Source: Nanobdellota archaeon
GTDB lineage: Archaea; Nanobdellota; Nanobdellia; Woesearchaeales; JAHIVG01
Direction of reading: 5' to 3'
DNA length: 60,952 bases
Assembly: GCA_018816705.1 (NCBI GenBank)
Contig: JAHIVG010000103.1
Coordinates: 1 to 60,952 of the forward strand
The position numbers were made by a program, and so were the translations under genes. Below the pieces are notes generated by a model, which was not told the origin of the DNA, made no database searches, and saw only the letters and a list, made by a program, of their open reading frames with translations. Numbering within the stretch: the first letter of the stretch is position 1; each line of letters opens with the position of its first letter. Of this stretch, positions 1-7,307 are shown one piece after another.

Positions 1-2
1 AT

Positions 3-281
3 GCGTGCACCATGGAACGGGCCTTCGAGAGGATGAAGCAGGTGTCGGGAACCCTATTAACAAAATCAGACGAGCTCTATACATATTATACTGCTGAGAC
101 CAATCCAGCTTGCGATGACCTATCGCCTTACGTTACCAGCGCTAACGGCCTGGAATCCATTCATGACAACGCTGTCTTTGATTCAACAAACAATAGGATG
201 AGAGACTTATACAACAATGGTAAACGCCTGAAGGCGGAGAACAGGGCCTTGCAGATAAAGTCCTGCCCCCTGCTGTACTAA
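3..281 (+). CDS. Hypothetical protein, 5' end cut by window edge
   Basis: The reading frame is open to the left edge; ATG at 12 is only an internal candidate start, so the gene probably begins outside the window. The visible 89-92 residues are polar, with no clear motif and only two cysteines. It ends 1 nt before the next gene, which carries an N-terminal membrane segment, so it probably belongs to the same operon of pilin-like or membrane-anchored surface proteins. I do not recognise a family; function unknown. Confidence 0.5.
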   Translation, partial: ACTMERAFERMKQVSGTLLTKSDELYTYYTAETNPACDDLSPYVTSANGLESIHDNAVFDSTNNRMRDLYNNGKRLKAENRALQIKSCPLLY

Positions 282-282
282 G

Positions 283-777
283 ATGAGACGAAGCCAGATA
301 AAGATGGGAGAGAACATCGCCGTGATATTCATATTCTTCATACTCGTTGCAGGAGGGCTAATGTTCTACATGAACATCAAGCAGAGGCTGATCCAGGATA
401 AGTTCAGGGAGCAGCAGGACCTCATGGCCATAGAGCTGGCGCAGAAGATACTCAACCTGCCGGACCTGCAGTGCACCAAGGACAACGTGCCGGTGCCGAA
501 CTGCATCGACAGCATGAAGATAGACGCGGTCGTAGCAAGGGCAGAAGAGGACCCTGTAGGGTATTTCCGCGTGTTCGGGCCGACAGAGGTCGGTATTGAT
601 ATCATTTATGCTGCTGTAGATCCCCCACAAAATGAAATCCACATTTATGGGACACTAGATGAAGCATGCCCGGACTGCACAAGGACCCTGACTGCGAACA
701 TGCCAGTGACCCTATACTCACCGATTCAGGGGTCCTACAGCTTCGCAGTGCTGAAAGTGGGGGTGCAGCTGAGATGA
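283..777 (+). CDS. Membrane-anchored pilin-like hypothetical protein
   Basis: 164 aa. A short polar N-terminus ending in a Glu (MGEN) is followed by one strong hydrophobic helix (about residues 9-28) and then an extracellular-looking domain with Cys residues (CTKDN, NCID, CPDC). This is the layout of archaeal type IV pilin-like or pseudopilin proteins, where the N-terminal helix packs in a filament or anchors the protein. Its stop overlaps the ATG of the next gene (ATGA at 774-777), so the two are translationally coupled. No specific family is recognised; the pilin-like reading is inference from layout. Confidence 0.7.
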   Translation: MRRSQIKMGENIAVIFIFFILVAGGLMFYMNIKQRLIQDKFREQQDLMAIELAQKILNLPDLQCTKDNVPVPNCIDSMKIDAVVARAEEDPVGYFRVFGPTEVGIDIIYAAVDPPQNEIHIYGTLDEACPDCTRTLTANMPVTLYSPIQGSYSFAVLKVGVQLR

Positions 778-1265
778 AGGCCCAGATGGAGATACTCGGG
801 CTTGCGTTCGTCATAATGTTCATAGCAGTAGGGATGCTCTTTGTCATCAAGTTCGTGCTGATGCCCAGCGAGAGCCCGCGGCAGGACTTCACCAGGACAC
901 AGCTGGCTTATAACACCATCAACGCCCTGCTCCACACGGACAGCGAGTGCGCAGGCATGTCATTCAGGGACCTGCTTATTGCGTGCGCGGACGGGAGCGA
1001 GGTAACCTGCGGTGATACACTTGACCCAGTTTGCACTTATGCAGCCAATACAATCAAGGATCCTATCCTAACAAGCACGTTGGATGCCTGGGAATTCGAA
1101 TACGAGTTCGATGCGTATACTATCGATTCTGTATCAAGTGATGAAATTAGCATATTCAGCAATCCTCTTTCGAACGGCGAATGCGACGAGTGGAAGTCAG
1201 CCAGGTTCCCATTGCAGACCCAGACTGCCGGGACGATGTTCGTTGAGCTGAAGATGTGCGGTTGA
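774..1265 (+). CDS. Membrane-anchored pilin-like hypothetical protein
   Basis: 163 aa from the ATG at 774, which overlaps the preceding stop; the longer track ORF from 666 only runs antiparallel to coding sense of its neighbour. The N-terminus MKAQMEILGLAFVIMF gives a single membrane helix (about residues 6-28) followed by a secreted domain with several Cys residues. A Met-Glu next to the helix start is pilin-like. It forms an operon with the two genes upstream. A surface or pilus-associated structural role is inferred; no catalytic motif is visible. Confidence 0.72.
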   Translation: MKAQMEILGLAFVIMFIAVGMLFVIKFVLMPSESPRQDFTRTQLAYNTINALLHTDSECAGMSFRDLLIACADGSEVTCGDTLDPVCTYAANTIKDPILTSTLDAWEFEYEFDAYTIDSVSSDEISIFSNPLSNGECDEWKSARFPLQTQTAGTMFVELKMCG

Positions 1266-1334
1266 ACCTATCAAAACCTTTATATATTAGGCCGACAAGG
1301 AATAATGCATCATTATTAAAACAGAGGTGAGCCC

Positions 1335-1598
1335 ATGAAACGCGGTCAAGGACTATCAATGAATGTCATAATAATAGCCGCACTAGCATTACTGGTTCTC
1401 GTCGTGCTGGCAGTCATATTCATCACCAGGACAGACGACTGGGCAGGGCAGACTGATCCTGGAACGCTCTGCGAGAGCACACTGGGCGGGGAATGCCGCG
1501 CGCCAGCCGACAACAAGTGCCCCTCAGACGTGCCGAGGAAGATCGGTACCTGCGGAAGCGATGATGGCGGCAACGACATCTTCTGCTGCAAGGCATGA
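1335..1598 (+). CDS. Cys-rich class III signal peptide (pilin-like) small protein, copy 1
   Basis: 87 aa. The N-terminus KRGQGLSMNV plus a hydrophobic helix (about residues 9-30) fits the archaeal class III signal peptide cleaved by an EppA/PibD-type prepilin peptidase. The mature part is short and has six cysteines, ending in CCKA. A strong SD (GAGGTGA) precedes the ATG and a TATA box (CTTTATATATTA) lies near 1278. A paralog follows directly. Cysteine spacing is conserved between the two copies, suggesting a disulfide-stabilised extracellular mini-domain. Function unknown. Confidence 0.8.
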   Translation: MKRGQGLSMNVIIIAALALLVLVVLAVIFITRTDDWAGQTDPGTLCESTLGGECRAPADNKCPSDVPRKIGTCGSDDGGNDIFCCKA

Positions 1599-1606
1599 GG
1601 TGAAAG

Positions 1607-1864
1607 ATGAAAAAAGGCCAAGGACTCTCAATGAATGTGATTGTCATCGCGGCCCTCGCGATAGTCGTGCTGGTGGTCGTCACTCTGATAACCGTGAATC
1701 AGCTAGGACTGTTCGACGAGAACTTCAAGGCAGAGAAGACCTGCAAGCGTGCGGGAGGCGAATGCGTACTATCCGCTGACGGCACCTGCCCGGAAGGCCA
1801 GCAATGGATGAATGATTGCGGCGTAGACGATGCAGGGAGCGCCAGGGCCTGCTGCAAAACATGA
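1607..1864 (+). CDS. Cys-rich class III signal peptide (pilin-like) small protein, copy 2
   Basis: 85 aa, a tandem paralog of the gene 8 nt upstream: the same KKGQGLSMNVIVIAALA start, a membrane helix, and six Cys in the same order (GGEC, CP, CG.DD.G, CCK). An SD (GAGGTGAAAG) precedes the ATG. The two copies share their first 17 residues closely but diverge in the mature domain except at the cysteines, consistent with selection on a disulfide scaffold. A pilin or secreted surface peptide is the best guess; the partner filament genes are not visible here. Confidence 0.8.
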   Translation: MKKGQGLSMNVIVIAALAIVVLVVVTLITVNQLGLFDENFKAEKTCKRAGGECVLSADGTCPEGQQWMNDCGVDDAGSARACCKT

Positions 1865-1943
1865 TTTTTCTTTCATTATCCTCATTCTGGAAAACAATAA
1901 AACATAAATAGCCCGGCGGAGTTGCGATTCTTGGGTGTGAGAC

Positions 1944-2927
1944 ATGATAAGGATCCCTTATGAAGACATACTGCAGAAGATAACAGACAACAGCAACCTC
2001 AGCAAGGATGACATAGAGACCAAGATCAAGCAGAAGACTTCTCAGCTCTCAGGCCTGATAAGCAAGGAGGGGGCAGCCCACATAGTGGCCAATGAATTAG
2101 GGATAAAGCTGCTGGACGGCTTCACAGGCAAGCTCCAGGTAAAGAACATCCTGCCAGGCATGAGGAACGTAGAGACTGTGGGCAAGGCGGTAGAGGTCCA
2201 CGAGGTCAGGGAATTCACCAGCAACAAAAGGCAGGGCAAGGTCGGATCCCTCGTGGTGGGGGACGAGACAGGCACGATAAGGGTCGTGATGTGGAACGAC
2301 CAGGCAAAGCTCATGGAAAGCATCAACAAGGGCGACGTAATAAAGATAATCGGTGGCTACGTGAGGGACAACTCCGGCAGGAAGGAGATACACATAAACG
2401 ACAGGAGCAAGCTGACGATCAACCCGGAAGGGGTAACTGTAGAGGTCAAAGAGCCTGAGTCGACAAGGAAATCCATCAAGGACCTCAGCGAGAGCGACAG
2501 CGACGCAGAGCTCGTGGGCACCATAGTACAGGTGTTCGACCCTAACTTCTTCGAGGTCTGCCCAACCTGCGGCAAGAGAGCGAAGCCTGAAGGGGACGCA
2601 TTCAAGTGCGCCACGCACGGCGCTGTGACGCCAGATTTTTCCTACGTGACAAACGTATTCCTGGATGACGGCACAGAAAACCTGAGAGTTGTTTTCTTCC
2701 GGAACCAGACAGAGCAGCTCACCAAGAAGACCAAGGCTGAGATCATGGGATTCAAGGACAAGCCAGAGACCTTCGAGCAGGTCAAGACAGACCTTCTAGG
2801 CACGATAATCAAGGTCCAGGGCAGGGTTACCAAGAACCAGATGTTCGACAGGCTCGAGCTTGTGGCCAATAAGGTCAACCCGGACATAGACCCTGAAGAG
2901 GAGATCAAGCACCTCCAAGGCGCATAA
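1944..2927 (+). CDS. rpa: Replication protein A (ssDNA-binding, OB folds plus zinc finger)
   Basis: 327 aa. Binds single-stranded DNA in replication and recombination. After an N-terminal helical region, one OB fold is visible around residues 75-165 (GTIRVVMWND) and a second around 185-310 into which a zinc finger is inserted: Cys206, Cys209, Cys222 and His225 (CPTC...C..H). This matches archaeal RPA41-type proteins. Two genes downstream is RadA, the recombinase that RPA-coated ssDNA serves, so the neighbourhood is a DNA-repair cluster. TATA near 1898 and an SD-like GGGTGTGA upstream of the ATG support this start. Confidence 0.9.
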   Translation: MIRIPYEDILQKITDNSNLSKDDIETKIKQKTSQLSGLISKEGAAHIVANELGIKLLDGFTGKLQVKNILPGMRNVETVGKAVEVHEVREFTSNKRQGKVGSLVVGDETGTIRVVMWNDQAKLMESINKGDVIKIIGGYVRDNSGRKEIHINDRSKLTINPEGVTVEVKEPESTRKSIKDLSESDSDAELVGTIVQVFDPNFFEVCPTCGKRAKPEGDAFKCATHGAVTPDFSYVTNVFLDDGTENLRVVFFRNQTEQLTKKTKAEIMGFKDKPETFEQVKTDLLGTIIKVQGRVTKNQMFDRLELVANKVNPDIDPEEEIKHLQGA

Positions 2928-2958
2928 GCCACTGGACACTGGACATCCACGGATAAGG

Positions 2959-3058
2959 TATATAAACCAGCCAGAATTCCTTCATAGCACTGCTATAGCA
3001 GCCTTCCCACCCCGCGAGGGGTGCTGAAAGAAAAAGCGAATAGCAAGGAGGGATATAT
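2959..3058 (+). promoter_or_regulatory. Promoter and structured leader of the small RPA-RadA cluster gene
   Basis: A TATA box (GTATATAAACC, about 2957-2968) lies about 95 nt before the ATG at 3059, so this transcript should have a leader of about 70 nt, unlike most genes here. The leader contains a perfect 6-bp hairpin with a GNRA loop (CACCCC-GCGA-GGGGTG, 3008-3023) and a strong SD (AAGGAGGGA) just before the start. The hairpin could be a regulatory or stabilising element; no known riboswitch is recognised. Confidence 0.5.
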
Positions 3059-3313
3059 ATGGAAAAGAAACAGCCTGAGATAAAGTTCCGTGCTGGAGCC
3101 ATCAGCGCCTCAGTATGGGAGAACGAAGTGGAAAAGCAGGACGGCACCACCGGCAGCTACAAGACGATTTCTCTGCAAAGGTGCTACAAGGACAAGGCCG
3201 GCGACTGGAAGAACTGCAACTCCATGAGAGCCAATGACCTTCCGAAGGCTATGGTTGTCCTGACAAAGGCCTATGAACACTTAGTGATGAAGGACACCGC
3301 TGAGGCGGCTTAG
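3059..3313 (+). CDS. Small conserved hypothetical protein next to RadA
   Basis: 84 aa, beta-rich and lysine-rich, beginning IKFRAGAISASVWENE and with a W-K-N-C segment in the middle. The fold looks like a small ssDNA-binding or PC4-like beta domain, but that is inference. It sits between RPA and RadA with radA starting just after its stop, so a role in DNA repair or recombination is suggested by context. The start is set by a strong SD (AAGGAGGGATATAT). No catalytic motif. Confidence 0.75.
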   Translation: MEKKQPEIKFRAGAISASVWENEVEKQDGTTGSYKTISLQRCYKDKAGDWKNCNSMRANDLPKAMVVLTKAYEHLVMKDTAEAA

Positions 3314-3322
3314 GTGAATCAG

Positions 3323-4270
3323 ATGGCAAAAGAGAAGACTATCGAAGAGCTCCCAGGAGTGGGAGCTGCAACATCAGAAAAGCTCAGGACTGTGGGCTAC
3401 ACGACCCTGATGTCTATAGCGGTCGCGTCCCCTGGCGAGATCATAGACGCAGCAGGCATCAACGAGGCAGCCGCCAGGAAGATGATCCAGGCAGCCAGAG
3501 ACTCGCTGGAGATGGGCTTCGAGAGCGCCACAGACATCCTGGCCAAGCGCCAGAAGGTCGAGAAGATAAAGACCGACAGCGAAATGCTCAACAACCTCCT
3601 CGGAGGGGGCTTTGAGACTGGTGCCATAACAGAGGCCTTCGGCGAATACGGTTCTGGCAAGACTCAGATCGGACACCTGTTGTCTGTACGCGTGCAGATG
3701 ATGGAAAAGGAGAAGGACCCGGTGGTTGTCTATATCGACACGGAAAACACGTTCAGGCCTGAGCGCATAATAGACTTTGCGAAAGAAGCAGGAATCGACC
3801 AGGAGAAGGCACTCAAGGCCATAAAGGTGGCAAGAGCATACAACTCAGACCACCAGATGCTTATGGCGGAGAAGGTCGAGGACCTGATAAAGGACAAGAA
3901 GCTCAACGTGAAACTGGTCGTGGTCGATTCCTTGACAGCCCACTTCCGCGCCGAGTTCGTAGGCAGGGGCACGCTGGCCGAAAGGCAGCAGAAGCTCAAC
4001 AAGCACATGCATGTCCTGCTCAGGCTGGCCGATGTATACAACCTCTGCGTGTACGTGACGAACCAGGTCATGTCCAGGCCAGACGTGTTCTTCGGCGACC
4101 CGACCCAGGCCATCGGCGGACATGTTGTTGCCCACGCCTCAACCTTCAGGATATACCTGAGGAAGGGGAAGAAGGGCAGCAGGGTGGCCAAGCTCGTTGA
4201 TTCGCCCAACCTGCCTGAAGGGGAAGCGAACTTCTACGTGGAGACGGCCGGGCTGAGGGATGTGAAGTAG
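3323..4270 (+). CDS. radA: DNA repair and recombination protein RadA
   Basis: 315 aa, the usual RadA length. ATP-dependent strand-exchange recombinase (archaeal Rad51/RecA homolog). N-terminal helix-hairpin-helix domain (LPGVGAATSEKL, about residues 10-55), Walker A GEYGSGKTQ (about 107-115), Walker B LVVVDSLT, and the L2 region preceding GGHVVAHASTFRIYLRKGK. I place the start at ATG 3323 because GGTGA sits at normal spacing ahead of it; the track start is a GTG at 3314. Convergent with the KAS III-like gene, with 2 nt between stops. Confidence 0.97.
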   Translation: MAKEKTIEELPGVGAATSEKLRTVGYTTLMSIAVASPGEIIDAAGINEAAARKMIQAARDSLEMGFESATDILAKRQKVEKIKTDSEMLNNLLGGGFETGAITEAFGEYGSGKTQIGHLLSVRVQMMEKEKDPVVVYIDTENTFRPERIIDFAKEAGIDQEKALKAIKVARAYNSDHQMLMAEKVEDLIKDKKLNVKLVVVDSLTAHFRAEFVGRGTLAERQQKLNKHMHVLLRLADVYNLCVYVTNQVMSRPDVFFGDPTQAIGGHVVAHASTFRIYLRKGKKGSRVAKLVDSPNLPEGEANFYVETAGLRDVK

Positions 4271-4272
4271 GA

Positions 4273-5649
4273 TTATTTTCCCTTTTTTCCTCTTTTCTTC
4301 TTTTCTTTTTCTTTCTTAAGTTCCCATGCAAGTCCATTTAACAATGCTATCTCTTGATCAGAATGTAATCTTGTGGAAAGATGCAATTTTCTTTGTTCTT
4401 CTTCCACTTTTGTAACTTTTGCTAAAAAATCCATCCAGCGCTCATAATATTTCTCTATCAACAATTCATCTGGTTCCGGGCGCGAAGTCCATTCAGGCAT
4501 CTGGTTGTAACCAACGACTGCTGCTCTTGATAAACCTGCTCCCATGGAAAACCAGAATAGATAATTATCTGGGAGTAACCATCGATCTTCTCTGGCCGAA
4601 TCAAAAGCAACGACTGCAGACGCTCCCGAGGTATTGCCTCTCAGCCTGATGCCCTCCCTATATACATTCTCTATTGGTACACCAAAAGCAGGTGCACCCA
4701 ATTGCAGGGAACGATCATTCGGTTGATGGCTTACCAGCTGCACTTTTTGTTTATCCATCGGTTGACGCCCTCTTGTCTCCAACTCTTTTTGGACAGCGTC
4801 CCAAATTTTAGGAAGCCAATTTCCAAATGTGCGTATTACAAACTTATGCACTTCAGGACCATCCATTTCAAAGTAATGCCTTTTTGTATGGGAGGGGGAT
4901 TCGAATAACAATGGATCATAACTTGTTACAAGTGATTCCATGCCGGAACGCAAGATAATATTAGGGCCTAGACCACCATAGACTGCACTATCTGTGTGCA
5001 AAATTTCCATTCCAAGTCCGTTGGTGGATTCTAGAACAACTGCAGCTGCAGCATCAGATGCCATTGAAGAGAATACCCTGTTGCGCCAGTTAGGATATCT
5101 GCTCATCAGATCCGTAACAATCACCAGGTCAACCTTGCCAGGATATTCTTTTTGAAAATCTTCCGGGGAAAAATCCTCTGGAGCGGCTTCTTTTGGCTTG
5201 GAAAATAAGTATCTTTCAAAATTTGAAAGCTCTTCATGCCTCAAATGATGAAAGGAGCTGATCACTGCATTTATTCCGCCAGAACAACCCATACCGATAT
5301 CAACTGCAGGCCTCCCTTCTCTCTCCATAAGGTGTGTGATTATCGCTGATGCGTGCGGCACTACAAACTCATCGCTCCCGTTATGGGCGACATAGACATT
5401 TGCCACCTCATCTAATGTTTTTCCAGCTTGGGCTAATGCCTTTTCAGCAGCAACCGCGCCAAGAATGTACATGTTCTCATGAGGACCTGCAATCCTGCGT
5501 TCCTCGCAACCGACCCCTCCTCCAATGAACGGCTCATTGGTATGAAGCTCTACCATCTTCGTCAAATATTTCGTTGACACAACCAGGGAAGCGTCCGCCC
5601 TGCCTGTTGCTATGACTTTCACCGGCCGGAGATAATTCAAGGGATTCAT
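4273..5649 (-). CDS. KAS III / FabH-like ketoacyl synthase (thiolase superfamily)
   Basis: 458 aa. The thiolase-fold triad of FabH-type enzymes is visible: Cys122 in GMGCSGG, His307 in SHQPN and Asn338 in GNTSGAS. Such enzymes condense an acyl group with malonyl-ACP or a related substrate; archaeal members may instead make specialised lipids. It lacks the ACKAG signature of HMG-CoA synthase. At the C-terminus a lysine-rich tail (KKEKEKKKRGKKGK) is encoded by the complement of the T-rich tract that follows radA. Longer than bacterial FabH (about 320 aa) because of a C-terminal extension. TATA (TTTTTATAG) is close upstream of the start. Substrate unknown. Confidence 0.78.
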   Translation of the reverse strand: MNPLNYLRPVKVIATGRADASLVVSTKYLTKMVELHTNEPFIGGGVGCEERRIAGPHENMYILGAVAAEKALAQAGKTLDEVANVYVAHNGSDEFVVPHASAIITHLMEREGRPAVDIGMGCSGGINAVISSFHHLRHEELSNFERYLFSKPKEAAPEDFSPEDFQKEYPGKVDLVIVTDLMSRYPNWRNRVFSSMASDAAAAVVLESTNGLGMEILHTDSAVYGGLGPNIILRSGMESLVTSYDPLLFESPSHTKRHYFEMDGPEVHKFVIRTFGNWLPKIWDAVQKELETRGRQPMDKQKVQLVSHQPNDRSLQLGAPAFGVPIENVYREGIRLRGNTSGASAVVAFDSAREDRWLLPDNYLFWFSMGAGLSRAAVVGYNQMPEWTSRPEPDELLIEKYYERWMDFLAKVTKVEEEQRKLHLSTRLHSDQEIALLNGLAWELKKEKEKKKRGKKGK

Positions 5650-5722
5650 TCAGCTAAATGAATTGTTGTTACTATAAAAAGGTTATGGCAAGGTATTTAA
5701 AGGCGAAAAATAAGCTGAGGAT

Positions 5723-6211
5723 ATGCGCTCATTTGTCGCCCTTGACATCCCAGAAGGATTGATCACGAAATTAAAGTATATTCAGGATGCGCTGAGGGGG
5801 CATGGTCAATTCTCTTTTCCAAAGAGCTTCCACCTCACGCTGAGCTACCTGGGTGAAATTGAGGACGCTGAAAGGATAATCGAAGGCCTGTCCCAGATAC
5901 GCTTCGACCCGTTCAAATTCAAGCTGGACAAGGTAGGCATGTTCGGCAAGCGAGTTATATGGATCGGCATCAAGCCAGAGCAGGATGTTGTTGAACTGGC
6001 CAAGCAGGTGAGAAAGGCAGCGCCTCCAAAAGACAGCAAGTTCCACCCCCACATCACCCTCGCCAGGATAAAATGGCTGAAGGACCAGGACTGGAAGGTA
6101 ACCATCCCGGAAGACGAAGTGCTGGTAGAAGCCTTCAAGCTGTACAAGAGCACCCTCACTCCGGAAGGGGCGGTATACGAAGTGTTAGGGAGTTTTACCC
6201 ATGGAAAATAA
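5723..6211 (+). CDS. thpR: RNA 2',3'-cyclic phosphodiesterase (2H family)
   Basis: 162 aa. Hydrolyses RNA 2',3'-cyclic phosphate ends, and historically called 2'-5' RNA ligase. Both catalytic HxTx motifs of the 2H superfamily are present: HLTL at residues 37-40 and HITL at 110-113, with normal spacing. The start is leaderless, with the TATA box GTATTTAAAGG about 26 nt upstream. It overlaps the next gene by 11 nt. Could act on tRNA splicing intermediates, which is relevant given the intron-bearing tRNAs 1 kb downstream, but this is inference. Confidence 0.93.
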   Translation: MRSFVALDIPEGLITKLKYIQDALRGHGQFSFPKSFHLTLSYLGEIEDAERIIEGLSQIRFDPFKFKLDKVGMFGKRVIWIGIKPEQDVVELAKQVRKAAPPKDSKFHPHITLARIKWLKDQDWKVTIPEDEVLVEAFKLYKSTLTPEGAVYEVLGSFTHGK

Positions 6212-6980
6212 GGTCATCAAGACAATGCTGAAACCTCTGTGGAGGACTTGGTATTCCTACATAAGCTCGCTGGACAAGAATTCTGAAATCAACTTCCTGA
6301 ATTTCGGCTATGCCAACGACGATAGACCAGAGCTGGATGAAGAGGATGAGATCAACCGGTATCCCATCCAGCTCTATGATCACGTCGGCAAGGGCATCAA
6401 GCTAGAGGGCCAAGATGTATTGGAAGTCGGTTGCGGGAGAGGAGGAGGTGCCTCATACATAGCCAGATACATGAAACCCAAGTCAATTGTCGGAATTGAC
6501 CGGTGTAAGAGGGCGATCGATTTCTGTAATAAAGGATATGACACCGCCGGGTTGTCTTTCTCACAGGGAGATGCGATGAAATTAGGGTTTGATGATATGA
6601 GCTTTGATGCAGTACTCAATATTGAATCATCCCATTCTTATGAGGGGATGGACAGGTTCTTGAGCGAAGTCCACAGGATCCTCAAGCCAGGAGGGCATCT
6701 CCTGTTGGCTGATTTCCGTGATAGGACCGACGTGCCCAGGCTGGAAAAGGTGTTGAGGGACTCACAGTTCAAGCTTGTGAAAAAGGAGCAGATAACACCT
6801 CAAGTGGTGAAAGCACTGGAGCTTGACAGCGGAAGACGCCTGGATCTCATCAGGAGATTGGTACCGACAATACTATATGGGCCATTACGGGTCTTTGCCG
6901 GGACAGAAGGATCAACCACCTACAACTCCTTCAAGACAGGGAAGAAGGAATACTGGAACTTCATCCTGAGAAAGGTCTGA
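6201..6980 (+). CDS. Class I SAM-dependent methyltransferase
   Basis: 259 aa. Methyltransferase motif I DVLEVGCGRGGG lies near residues 71-82, followed by the acidic GID motif (IVGID) and the post-motif LSFSQGDAMKLGF...FDAVLNIESSH. The pattern resembles small-molecule or fatty-acid/phthiotriol-type O-methyltransferases rather than RNA enzymes, because the LNFGYAND and ESSHSY segments are typical there. Coupled by overlap to thpR. A lipid-related substrate would match the nearby KAS III-like gene, but this is inference. Confidence 0.82.
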   Translation: MENKVIKTMLKPLWRTWYSYISSLDKNSEINFLNFGYANDDRPELDEEDEINRYPIQLYDHVGKGIKLEGQDVLEVGCGRGGGASYIARYMKPKSIVGIDRCKRAIDFCNKGYDTAGLSFSQGDAMKLGFDDMSFDAVLNIESSHSYEGMDRFLSEVHRILKPGGHLLLADFRDRTDVPRLEKVLRDSQFKLVKKEQITPQVVKALELDSGRRLDLIRRLVPTILYGPLRVFAGTEGSTTYNSFKTGKKEYWNFILRKV

Positions 6981-6986
6981 TAGAAG

Positions 6987-7000
6987 GAAAGCTTTAAAAA
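6987..7000 (+). promoter_or_regulatory. TATA box of tRNA-Arg
   Basis: GGAAAGCTTTAAAAACAGC places an A/T-rich TATA element (GCTTTAAAAAC) about 27-37 nt ahead of the mature tRNA 5' end at 7026, the expected spacing for an archaeal promoter. It lies directly after the methyltransferase stop. Confidence 0.6.
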
Positions 7001-7069
7001 CAGCTTTCTTCTCTTCTGCATCGGTGGGCCCGTAGCCTAGTCTGGATAAGGCGACAGCCTTCTAAGCTG

Positions 7070-7100
7070 AGGGTTCAAGTATCAGCTTGGATCCGCTTAA
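7070..7100 (+). other. tRNA-Arg intron 1 (anticodon stem, 42/43)
   Basis: 31-nt intron bounded by the bulge-helix-bulge described for the tRNA. The inner helix extends the motif (GGGTTC with GGATCC, including wobble pairs), and the outer helix pairs the anticodon TCT with AGA of the next exon. Excision is the only way to give a 5-bp anticodon stem and a 5-nt variable loop. Confidence 0.88.
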
Positions 7101-7117
7101 TAGATCGGGGGTTCGAA

Positions 7118-7161
7118 TAGTTGACGCTTGCGGCAACGGCCGAGAAGCGCAGCTTCGACAG
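7118..7161 (+). other. tRNA-Arg intron 2 (T loop, 59/60)
   Basis: 44-nt insertion in the T loop, with an internal hairpin (CGCTT 7125-7129 with AAGCG 7145-7149). The register is ambiguous by one T (7118 or 7162), which gives the same mature tRNA. The relaxed bulge-helix-bulge has three of four central pairs. Confidence 0.82.
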
Positions 7162-7269
7162 TCCCCCCGGGCTCACTTCATTTTCATGAACCGTTACCTT
7201 CATGCCCTTGTGAAATTGGTGATAGTGGCAGTGCGGCACTTGGTTATTCTGCTGTTCTTCAGCAAGAAG

Positions 7270-7281
7270 AAACCTTTATAA
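7270..7281 (+). promoter_or_regulatory. TATA box of tRNA-Cys
   Basis: AACCTTTATAAATCC lies about 27-37 nt upstream of the tRNA-Cys 5' end at 7308. It indicates that the two tRNAs are transcribed separately. Confidence 0.65.
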
Positions 7282-7307
7282 ATCCAGCAACACTAATCAA
7301 TAAATAT

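Larger units (their letters stand above)
7026..7175 (+). tRNA. tRNA-Arg(TCT) with two introns
   Basis: Exons 7026-7069, 7101-7117 and 7162-7175. Acceptor GGGCCCG pairs with CGGGCTC; D stem GCCT/AGGC; anticodon loop CTTCTAA with TCT at 7061-7063; T stem GGGGG/CCCCC. Intron 1 (7070-7100, 31 nt) splits the 3' side of the anticodon stem (positions 42/43): removal gives ACAGC/GCTGT. It has a textbook bulge-helix-bulge: central helix AAGC (7064-7067) with GCTT (7095-7098), bulges TG|A and AA|T. Intron 2 (7118-7161, 44 nt) splits the T loop (59/60): removal gives TTCGAAT. Its helix is TTCG/CGAC with one mismatch and bulges AA|T and AG|T. CCA is not encoded; discriminator is A. Confidence 0.92.

Noticed and set aside
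4419-4908. Plus-strand ORFs opposite the KAS III-like gene
   Set aside because: They are shadows of the minus-strand gene, which has the catalytic residues and a promoter.
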